Positions 46,155-58,100 of a DNA stretch of 64,000 nucleotides are shown one piece after another. The notes under the pieces were generated by a model. It saw only the letters and a list, made by a program, of their open reading frames with translations. It was not told where the DNA came from and searched no databases. Made by a program: the position numbers and the translations under genes. Origin of the DNA: Mya arenaria (taxonomy: Eukaryota; Mollusca; Bivalvia; Myida; Myidae); contig NC_069135.1 in NCBI RefSeq assembly GCF_026914265.1, forward strand, positions 62,052,738-62,116,737. Direction: 5' to 3'. Within the stretch, counting starts at the first letter, position 1. Each line of letters opens with the position of its first letter.

Positions 46155-49100
46155 ATGCGAGAGAGCCTGAAGTTGATTCTTCAACATGCAGTAACGAACA
46201 CAACGTCACACGCTGACGCCGGCGCTCCGGCCGTCTTCGTGGGAGGAAGGCGGCGGAACCGGAAGAAGCGGAAACCTAGAAATGGTTGGGCTCTTTTTAA
46301 GAATCTATGTTTTATCTTTCATGGGAAATCATTAAAGTGATTAAATACGGAGTATGTCAGCGGGTTTTTTAATCATATAAGACCGCCATCCGAAAATATC
46401 CCTAGGGTCGGGACTTCCCCATACTGAGGGATTCTAACAATCTCTTATCTTTCATGCTAGTGTTAAAGGGGCAACAGGACTATATAAACCTTCAGGTGGC
46501 GCTTGGGCAAGATTTTTTATTTGTGTAACCCTCAATCTACATGCGTGCAATGTTTTATGTCTTAACTTTTTGTAGGCATTGCATAAATTTGGAAAAGTGT
46601 CCCTGATGTGAAACATGCATAACATTATACAAAAGCTTGCCCAAGCGCCACCTGGTTTTTTTATAGTCCTGTTGGCCCTTTAAGAGTCTACCCAACCCCA
46701 TGCCGCCCGCTTCTCAACAAAGATACCTTCCTTTTGATTTGGGTTGTTATTCAATATTGGCCTTAATTGGATCTAAGAACGATGTAGCTAATCGGATTAC
46801 TGGTTATTTATACCAGCCTAATTGAGTGAATAAGCCAGTAACATTTACTTGAGTTGAATGTTAAATACCTTCCCTGTACTCTTGTTTTTGTAAGACATTG
46901 TTAGCTTATCTTAATTCTTTTACCTTTTGTATTCGTTTTCTTTAGTGTCACCAATAAGCTGTACCAAACCGACATTGTTTTGAAAATTCTCAAGTTCTTA
47001 CTCATTTGAGTACACCATTTAAATCCTCGGTATACATGTATTTGTATTTTTTTCAATTTGTATTTTTTTACTTAAAGTCACACTCTTATTCAAAATCAAT
47101 ACATACACATGTATAACAAACATACATTTTGAGTGATAAACCTTTAACTACTTACTAAATAATGCGTTGATGGAAAATATTAATTACTGATAACAAGATT
47201 GTAACCGTGTATGTAATAGCAGAAAGCGCAAAAATATTAAACGATTGGTGAATGCTAAAAGATTTACTGTGTCTACTTTAGTCTCATAAGGTAGAAATAT
47301 CTTGTTATATGCTGATGTTCTTTCAAATTAAACTCGGTATCCTTCATAAGAACCATTGTTTTCGACATTTATTCATCCTTTATGAAATATTAAACCAATA
47401 TTATTAATTGTGGTAAATCTTATTTGGGGGTCAGAGTGAATCTTTAAACAAAATTGTGTGCGTTAATCTCCGTTACAAGGCAAATAAATATGCAAAAAAA
47501 TGAACTGTTACACAAATGAGTAATTACTTAAAGGCACACACCATTGGTAGATGCAAACATTATATTTCTTTATTTTAATGATTTTATGTTGAACTAATTT
47601 GACTGAAATTATTAAAACCACAAAATGCATATGATTTCGGTACATCTAAAACAAAATTAAGCTTTATTGTAAAAATAAATTGTAATTTTTAGCTACGTGG
47701 CCACAAAATACACAGTTAAAATAGCGCCAAAATAGCACCCATATTTTTATATGTACCTTAATCAAATGTTCTTTGTTTGTTTTGATTAAAGTCAAATGAT
47801 TTAAACATGAAAATGCATTAAAATTAAGATAAAAACAAAACAACAACACTTTTTGGATCAACCGATATTTTTTCCGAACGAGTTGATGGCTGGGACCGGC
47901 CCCGTTCGTTCCCGAAGGCGAAAGACATATTTACTTTACTGTTTGTATGCCTTTATGGTACATTTCTTGATCGAAAGCAAGTTTTCTTCCATTTTTTGTA
48001 AAAGAAATATATCAATATAATACATGATGGGAATTTTTTTTATATAGTTAAAACATTAGCTAATAAGCCGTAGGCGGTTGAAATATAAGTCATTTGATTA
48101 AGTTAAGCATTTTCGAAAAACTGGGGCCACACATATCCAGTTAGATCAAGAATCATTGACCAATTAAACCCCGTTGGCTCGAACTCAAAGGGACCGGCAA
48201 AAATACCTCGACCCTCGGGGAGTTCGAGCCAAGCGGGAATGATTTCCTTCAGTCGAAAGAAATCCGTCCTTTACATCCAGTTCGAGCCAACGAGGAAATC
48301 GAGCCAAGCGAGTTCGAGCCAACTATGTTCGCCTGTACATGAAATTATTTTTTTTCGTTTATTTGTGTTTGGCATGGTTTGTTATTCGTGTTAAAGATAA
48401 AACATGTTATGTGTTTTTAATTTTATTTCAGGCCAGGGAAAAAAGAAGTCGAAGGTCACAGCCGACTATAAGACTGACCCTCAATTCGTGGTAACATCCT
48501 TTATGCCCGACTTCGAGTACATCAAAGGTGAGTCCAGTTCGCGAGGCTGGGAGCTAAGATATTCATAGATATTATGGGTATGCGTACCGAACAATGCCTA
48601 AGTTTTAGCTTCTGCGTACCGGTACCGCGTACCATGTTCTCAAATTCCAAGTATTCCTTCAAAAGCCATTGGATGCCGAGTACCAATAACCATGTATTTT
48701 AGACTTCAAAAGATTGTCAAAAGACAGAACAGCCATGCACTAGTCAGCTATAGAGCCACGCCCCCCCCCCCCCTCTAGGGCCAGGGTATACCGGGAATAG
48801 CGGGGGTTCGGCATTGTTTTAACCTTCCAGGTGGCTCCGTAGTGCCTGGGAAATGCGGTGGTTTTGTTTTCGCGCTGAAATAGCGGGAAATTGGCTTAAT
48901 AGACTATATCCTAGGATGTCCCCGGGGTGTGGGGGTATTTGACAGCGATTTTACCAGCAGTTTGTCGCCACAAGGCGGGAATGTTACCCGGGATTGGCTG
49001 GACCGAAAGTCAAAGCTCCCGGACCTGGGGACGGCATGGTTACAATCGAATGATGCAATAGTTTAAGAGGTAGAAATGTTCTTCGATTTCTGCGCGCTAA

Positions 49101-52100
49101 AGACAATAAGTTTGTGGCAAAACATATGTTTAAGCACCAGACAACTCAGAAAATTACAGAATGCCGTTAGGGCCATCGCCTATGAATGTGTTGATCTGAA
49201 ACGCGATACTCGATAGTACGATGATGAAAACGCGAAATCACGAAACTACGATGGTGAAAACGCGACAGTACGATGATGAAAACGCGACAGTGCGATATTG
49301 AAAACGCGATAATACGACAGTACGATGATGATAATGCGATAAACTATCGTGTTTTCACAATCGTACTATCGCGTTTCCACCGTCGTTATATCGTGATTTC
49401 GCGTTTTCATCATCGTACTATCGTACTATCGCGTTTTCATCATCTTACTGTCGTGTTTTCATCATCGTACTATCGCGTTTTCATCATCTTACTGTCGTGT
49501 TTTCATCATCTTACTGTCGTGTTTTCATCATCTTACTGTCGTGTTTTCATCATCGTACTATCGCGTTTTCACCATCCTACTATCGTACTATCGCGTTTCT
49601 ATCATCGTACTGTCGTGTTTTTATCATCGTACGATCGCGTTTTCACCAACGTACTATCGCGTTTTCATCATCATACTGTCGCGTTTCATCATCGTACTGT
49701 CGTGTTTTCACCATCGTACTGTCGTGTTTTCATCATCGTACTTTACACGACAGTACGATGATGAAAACGCGATAGTACGATGATGAAAACGCGATAGTAC
49801 GATGATGAAAACGCGCTAGTACGATGATGAAAACGCGATAGTACGATGATGAAAATACGACAGTACGATGATAGATTGGAGCTCCTCGGCTATTTTATCG
49901 AAACGTTCTTTTCGATAAAAATGGCCGAGGAGTTCAGAATGCAATTAAATACCACGCAGTTTCACTAAAATGCATTGTTTTTGTTCAAGTATGTAATTCA
50001 TGTCTGGGTCACAAACGCAGTTACGCGCGCTTCACAAACTTTCCAGACTTGCACAAGCCCCCTTGCAATAATACTGAACCCATGTTATTCTTATTAAGAA
50101 GAAATATGAGTATGAATGGCCCGAAGGAATAAGATCTAGTCTGAAATAAAATTTAAAGGAAACATACTTGCAATGAATTAATTTTGAACAATACAGACTC
50201 TTCTTTGTGAATTCCCACCCTATCCAAATTTTACGATTGTTTAACTGTATACAACTTAAGAAAGCCCATTTAGTTCCGTATATATTTTTTCACCGGTTTG
50301 AGTTCGTAACGAACTACAGGCAAACCCCTTTGGCTCGAACTCGCTTGGCTCGATTTCCCCGTTTGCTCGAACTGGATATTAAAGCTGCACTCTCACAGAT
50401 TTACCGTTTTTACCGTTTTATATTTTTTTCTTGGAAAGAGCAAATGTTTGAGTAAATATCTGCACACCAATGACATAAGACTGCTGACAAAAAAATCAGA
50501 TCGCAAATTTGCATATTTCCGATCGAAAATCAATGTTTATGGCTTAAACCGTTGCTAACGGTTTAAGAACTATGCACAAAACATTAATGTTTGAACTTAA
50601 ATATAAAAATCTGCGATCCAATTTTTGTCAGCAGTCATATTACATAATGTTAGCATTCCCCGCTTGGCTCGAATTTCCCGAGGCTCGAGGTATTTTCGCT
50701 GGTCCCTTCGAGTTCGAGCCAATGGTGTTAAAATGTGCGTCCGTAGAGAATTTAATCCAGAAAAACCACACTGAATCTATGCATGATTTTTTTTTGCGGA
50801 TTTTTTGGATCTCCATATCATAGATAATGGAGATTATTTTTTTAAGATCACGTTGGAGTTTGCTGTTCGCTCTATTTGTTTTTGTTTATTTCCTAATTCA
50901 GTTTATTGCTTTTTGGTTTCAAAACATTTATTAGGACCCCATAAGACTTATTTATTCTTAAATATAAATCGACAATACGTTTTTATTTAAATATGACGTT
51001 GTTTGTTTTTTTAATTTAAAAAGAGAGTTGTAAACTCATTTTCGAGTTGCCATAATTGTAAAACTATCACTTTTACAGCACATTAAGAATTATTTACATA
51101 ATTATTATATGAAACCTTTTTTTCGTCACGCGGTATATTGCAGATGTTGCCCCAAAGCGAAAGTACCCTCTCGTGACATGTGTAGATCTTGAAGATCCTG
51201 TGTTCGTTTATGACGTCACTTCCGGCCGGAAACATGGCGACAAGGAATCGGACAAGGATTCGCTGTACAACAGCAGTGAAAACTTGGTAAAAAATTGTTA
51301 CGCTCCTTGTTTAATAATGATTGATTACGAGAAAAAGTGTTCATATGTTACTCCTAAAATACAATTTTATAAATTTCTATCAGATAGACGGCCATCTAAA
51401 AATTTAGGCCAACTACTTATTCAAGACTAACAACTCTTCTTTCCATCCAGTCAGCGGTCAAGGCCAGGCTGGACAGTGGTTGTGAAGTGGACATGCCATC
51501 AGACAACGACTCCATTGACAACCCGATTGGTCAGAAGTTTAATTATTTAATTCAGCATTCTTAGATTGAAGGATTAAAAAAAAGTTAAAGAGGCTGTACT
51601 CCGTATGATAAAATAGAGAAAAAAAAGAAAATTGTCGAAAACTGACATAAACTTGGCATCGATGTGTACAATGCATTGAAACTTACTTACTGAAGTACCA
51701 CATAGTTTACAATTTATTTAAGTTTTGCAGTTATTTCGTATTTTTCCATTAAAAAAGATTACTGGGTATGTCTACCAGGTAGAATTCATTCATTATGCGT
51801 GATTGGCTCGTCGGTGTTACCACGTGATATTACCAAGGTAGGAGTATAGCTTAATTATGTCACCCAATTAGAGTAAGCCGTCGTAGCTCAGTGGATACGA
51901 CGCTGGATTGCAATTTTGGCGACACAAGTTCGAACCCGGTCTCCGACACATTTTAATTTTTTACATTTTGGTACTTTTTTACAATTATGATATCAAAGCG
52001 TAACACATTCTATTAGATAAATGTCCTGAGATTCGTTACGGAAAAAAAACTTTTTTTGGTGCCAATCTGGGGTACAGTCGCTTTAATTTAATGTTCGATA

Positions 52101-55100
52101 AGGATTTCTCCATCCGGACCGGACACACATGCTTGATATTTTTCCTAGCATATTTTAAATTACTTTTTTGTGAGAATATTATGTAGAAAATACAATAAAA
52201 ACGCATTTTTAAATAGTGCATTTCACGTAGCAGCGCATGCGATGATGTTTACTGACGTCATGGCGCGCAGTAATTTTTATTCACTGCATACGTCAAGAAA
52301 TTCTTTCAATATCACGTCTTTTAAGTGTTATTTTGAGCTATTACGTGTCAAGTTAATGTTAACTTCATGGAACTTAATCTATTGAAATCTTATAGTTATT
52401 CTAACATAAAGTATATTTAAAGAAATAAAAAATATTACGTCACAGCGCGTGACTCATCTGGCATGTGCTTAAATAACCGGAAATGCCTATCCGGTGTGCT
52501 AGAATATAAGTTTCTCTCACCTCAGATAAGTAGATCCAAAAATTTTAACCATGCTAGAAATTCTGATGCTTTTAATGAGCCGTACCCCCTCAATTTTCTA
52601 ACATAGTTTGATAATGACAAAAAACATATCCTAAAATCTAAAACAGTTTATTTTATAGTCGACAGAATAAAGAAAGGTGAGCTATCACGAACGCACAGTC
52701 GCGATTCTGGTATGTTCGATGACGTCATTGACGACACTTCCTATGACGTCACCACTGCAAATGGTCAAGTGAATGACAACGACCATGATGACATCATTGA
52801 CGACGATGCATCTGATGACGTCAGCACAGATGACGTTGCTGCTGCAGATGAATCGGAAACAGACGAAGGGTTAATCTCCTGCTCTGATACGGTACTTGGA
52901 ATTGATTGGTTGTTTACTTTCAAAATTAAAAGTTTTCAACAAAGGACCGGATTGAGCAACAGGAATTTGACCCAGTGATTGGTCTGAAATGATAGATTTA
53001 AGTCATTTAAAATCAAATCCTGACAAAAATTTCAATTTCGGACAAAAACCTGGTCACTTGTAATATCCTTAAAGAAATGAGCGGCGCTACTGACATGCCC
53101 AAACGCGGTAAGTCAAATTCGATTGCAGTTTTCTTTTAAACAGCCAAATAAGTCAATCGAAATATTGCAGCCCCGAGATGGCCTGATAGTGATATTACTT
53201 TTCAAACTCTTGAGTCTGTTATTTGGTGAAGTAGACACTATTAAAACATGTTTGAGGGATTGAACATAGTTGAATAATGATCTTAAAGGCATAGTTTAAG
53301 GAATGCCTGGCATGATAATCCCCTGCTGTGCATCTCCTGTTAATTGCACTGTTGTCACAGTAGGGGCCAATTTCCTGTGTATTTGTTTATTGGCTCAGTG
53401 CCATTTAGGGTCCATTTTTTATAATAAAACATCGAAAACTGCACAGCAGGTTACTGGATGTGTACATATACAAGTTTTGTTGTTGTTGTTTTTTGTTGTT
53501 GGGTTTTTTTTTGGGGGGGGGGGGGCGTGGGGCTTAAACTAGGCTTTTAAAGCTGCACTCTCACAGATTGACAGTTTTGATTATATTCATGTTTTTATGG
53601 TTTTAGGCTGGAGGCCTTTCATTGAATAAACTTTCGTTCGTTCGTTATGTTTCTGTTGTACCAGAATCAGCTGATTTTGGTATCCATGTCTTCAATTCAA
53701 TCATAACATAATTCACAATAAAACAGATTTCAATTGTTTGAACAACTGCCAAACACTTTCATAAAGTGTTAGTCATAAAACATCAATTAGGAGATCGTTT
53801 GTTAGTTTGTTAGTAATCTTGTATCCCGGTCTCCAGACAATTACGCAGAAATTGGCTCATTCCAAGTCAAACACGAAAAATACGTTATCAAAACGGTCAA
53901 TCTATGAGGGTGCAGCTTTAAAATGTTATACAAAATTCCTTATATTGCTACTTTTTTAAGCTGTACTCTCACAGATTGAACGTTTTGACAACTTTTTTGT
54001 CTTGGAACGAGCAATTTTTTTGCGTAAATATCTGCAAACCAGTGGTAAACGACTATCGACAAAAGATCAGTTCGCAGCTTTTCATACTTCCGTCCCAAAA
54101 TTGATGTTTTATGCACTTATCTTAAACCGTTAGTAACAGTTGAAGCCAAAACATTAAATTTGGAACGGAAATATGAAAATCTGCGAACTTTTGTCAGCAG
54201 TCTTTTGCCACTGGTTAGCAAATATTTACGCAAACTTTTTCATATTCGAAGACAAAAAATAGTTGGAAAAACGGTAAAACTGTGAGCGTGCAGCTTTAAG
54301 CAAATAACTTTTTTCTCCCACTATTTTCTATTTTATTACAACTTTTCTATTAGACACTTCTTGTGAGCCCGAACACATTTGACACCAAAACTAGTACCAA
54401 ACTACGGTACGAAGGCCACTTCTGATAAATGTCTGACTTAAACTATTTAAATTCTTAATAAATAATTAATTAATACGTACTCGATTTAGATCAGTCAAGC
54501 AGAAAGCGTCCAAAACGTGTCTTATGTCGAAAATTGCAACGTTGATGATGTCAACGATAATGTGACGTCACTGGAAAAGGAAGAGCGGGCTATTCTTGAT
54601 GAATTCGAAGAACAGTTTGAGGAAATCGATCTAAATGAAGAGAAACAAGATATTATCGGTAATAATTTTGAACATGTTGTTTTTTAAAAAGTTCGCCGAA
54701 GTCCGCTAGATTTTGATTTGATAATTTTTAAGCATGATTTGAAATACTTCAACAAACTCATTTTCAAAAATCGGACTATTTCATTATTTGATATTGTTTA
54801 ATTAGTTGCTTTTTGCCATAAAATAATTATATGAAATGGAGAGAGCTTGGTTATTTAATATTAGCAAATGAATTTAGTCCTACATAAATGATTACTCTAT
54901 AACATGTTGCCTTTTTATCAACTAAATCTTTCAGAAATCGGCGATGGATATCTCCCACTCTCTGAAGAGCTTGCCCAAGCAGAAGTTTCCGGCCTCAAAA
55001 CCGACGACCCTGTTGCTAGGGACGCCGAAATGGTATCCATGGAAACGGAGTCGGGTGTGGCCCCAAGTCAAGAAGGGGATGTGGCTCGGAAAGGTGAAGA

Positions 55101-58100
55101 TGACATTGGACAACTTTCAGGGCCAGATCGATTTCTCAAATTGGTATGTCGAGATGATGATTCCGAAAATAGAATCGGTCATTTTTTCATAGACACTTTA
55201 ACACACTTTCATGTTAATTTTTAGCTCTAATGGCCAAAGGATGGATTAGTTTATGGCCTTATGCCATGGCGTGGTGCGGTCGTCCGTATGTCTGCTCGTC
55301 CGTAAACAACTGCTTGAGAACGCGATAATGTCTGAAGTTTTATTTATCTTAATCAAACTTATAAAGTGGTTAGTTATTCATGAGAGCTGGGTCCCATTGT
55401 TTAACCAGTCATATCCGTCCATTCATTACGGGAGTATTGCCCTTGAAATGATCAAAATAGCCTGTTAAAGCTGCACTCTCACAGATATGCCATTTTTGCA
55501 ACTTTTTTATTTTTTGTCTTGGAAAGAGCAAATTTTTGCGTATTTATCTGCAAATCAATGATATAGGATTGCTTACAAAAAATCAGATCGTAGATTTTCA
55601 TATATCCGTTCGAAAATTAATGTTTTATGGCTTAAACCGTTTAAGAAAAATGCATAAAACATCAATATTTGAACTTTTATATAAACATCTGCGAACAAAT
55701 TTTTGTCAGCAGTCTTATATAACTAGTTTCCATGGATTTTCGCAAAAAAATGGCTCGTTCCAAGACAAAAAATAAATAAGTTGTCAAAACGTTCCATCTG
55801 TGAGAGTGCAGCTTTAAGAAATACAAAGACAACACCTATTAAGTGGTTGAAGAAATATTTTTTCTTATTCACTTCCTTGAACGACTTAGAGAGAAAACAT
55901 GTTGTGACAAAGTGAAGTTGTTTTCCTCCCTTGCGTTTGAAAAAGAGTACAGTTTTCTCCCTTGCTTTTGAAAAAGAGAACAGTTTTCTCCCTTGCATCT
56001 GGAAGAGTTCAGTTTTCTCCCTTGCTTTTGAAAAAGAGTACAGTTTTCTCCCTTGCATTTGGAAGAGTACAGTTTTCTCCCTTGTATATGGAAGAGTTCA
56101 GTTTTCTCCCTTGCTTTTGAAAAAGAGTACAGTTTTCTCCCTTGCTTTTAGAAATGAATACAGTTTTTCCCGTGCTTTTAGAAAAGAGTGTTATTTTTAA
56201 AAGGACTGAAGAGCCAATGCTATGGCGTTGTGTCTGTCGTATGTTTGTCTGTCCTTGCGTCCCCTATAAGCTATTGTATGTAAACGCGATACCTTCCTCA
56301 GTTATGATTGTATACAGTGGTTAGATTTCCATGAACGCTCAGAAATCCTTTCCTAATTCAGCCAGATCCGCCCATGCATGACTGTATAACAGCCCTTGAA
56401 ATGGTGTAGCCTTTTCAATTGTATGAGTATAAAAGTAAGAGGGAGATAACTTATACAGAGAGCTGTGTATTATTGTTTTGATTATATCCCTTTGCCCTTT
56501 GTGAAACATATGGTTCACTGATTATAAAATTGCATGTTATCAGTATCAGTGTGTTTAAACCACGTGATAAATTACGTTATATATGCTACGTCGGAAGGCA
56601 ACATTATGCTTAAAATGAAGACTTAAAACAAAAATAACTTTTCTTTTAATACACCATTTTAAATGCAACAAAGGCAGTCTATGCCGCTTAAGGGGCCCCG
56701 CCTTCGTTTTATTAACAGAGTTTCACTAGGTGATTATTTTTTATCAAACACTTCGACAAACCTGTTTCCAAAATAATGTTTTGACAGCGCTCCGTCATAC
56801 GATCGTATTGAGGAAAGGTTTGTCGAAGTGTTTTAAGAAACTTAACTCTCAATCAAACTCTGGTGAAGACCGAAAGCGGGGCTACGTAAGCGACGTAAAC
56901 TGCGCTATGTTTCATTTGAAATAGTGAAAAATAGTGAAGTTATCTTTGTTTAAAGTGTTCATTCGTAGCAATGTATTACCTTGCCATGTAGCATGTATGA
57001 CGCCGTTTTTCACATGATATACACACACTGAGTATGTTAATTCTTGGGATAAAAACACACCAGAAATACATGCCAGTATAGCGTAGGCCCTCATGGGCCT
57101 CTTGATTCACAACTAATCTAATATATGCTATTTTAGATAGACTACTTTGCAATTTACCGGTTGATACTACTTACGATTTAAACAATATCAACAATAACCC
57201 TTATCATTTTATTTTATTGCTGTGTGTTTAATTCATGCTCTATATACTATTTTTTTCTTATTTTTTTCTTTTGTGTATTCCGTTTGAATATATTGATTTA
57301 AAGTATCGATAAATCTAATTTCGTAGCTCAAATAGTCCGATATTTTTTTGGTTTTAAAACACACTGCACCAATAATCCTTTGTTATCATCAAGTGGCAAT
57401 TTTTATTTAAATATTTACCTCCCAGTGAAACTTGTTTACAAAATATGCCATCGACTATAAATGCCATTGATGTAACAGCTGTTTTCTATTTTAAATTCAA
57501 AAACAATAAGTAGATCCGAGGTTTCTGGAATTTCAAAACAATTTCATTTATAAAATTCATATATTTAATACATATATATATACAATTATCAGCAGAATAA
57601 ATGCATACATCGTGAAGCACAAATTATTGTCAAAATCGGACACCATTTCAGTAATATATTTAACACGGATTGTGCTTTTAAAAAACGTTTTTGTTTCATA
57701 AGCGCTTTGAATAGTTGAAATAAATAAAAAGAAAGATACATAATTGTTTTAGGAGGAGGAAGAGGACGACATTATTTTTGACCTTTCTCAACTGGAACTC
57801 AATAACTGTGAGGGCGAACTTTCGGCCATCAAAGATTTACAAAGGCAAACAACAGCAGGCTCTTGTAAGTATAAACTCAAATTTCAATTCAAAAATTGTT
57901 TAGTTGGTTGGTTGCTTTTTACTGCAGACAATAATAGTAGGAATTGCCAAAGGCTGATCGACAGTGACGTCATCTATGACGTCATCTGTGACTTAACCGT
58001 TGGTCATACACATACATATGCCAAAGGTTGATCACAACTGGCGTCATCTGTGACCTCATAATCGTTCAAAAACATAAACGTTGGTCATTAACATATGTCA

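Noticed and set aside
49204..49872. CRISPR-like regular repeats and a 162-codon open frame
   Set aside because: The units are contiguous 22-bp tandem repeats without unique spacers, in an intron of a eukaryotic gene. The open frame only reflects the 22-bp repeat.
54944..55192. Alternative frame of exon 7 of the CAAX gene (MDISHSLKSLPKQK...)
   Set aside because: The frame starting EIGDGYLPLSEEL is required by the phase of the preceding exon (54490-54658) and continues correctly into 57753.
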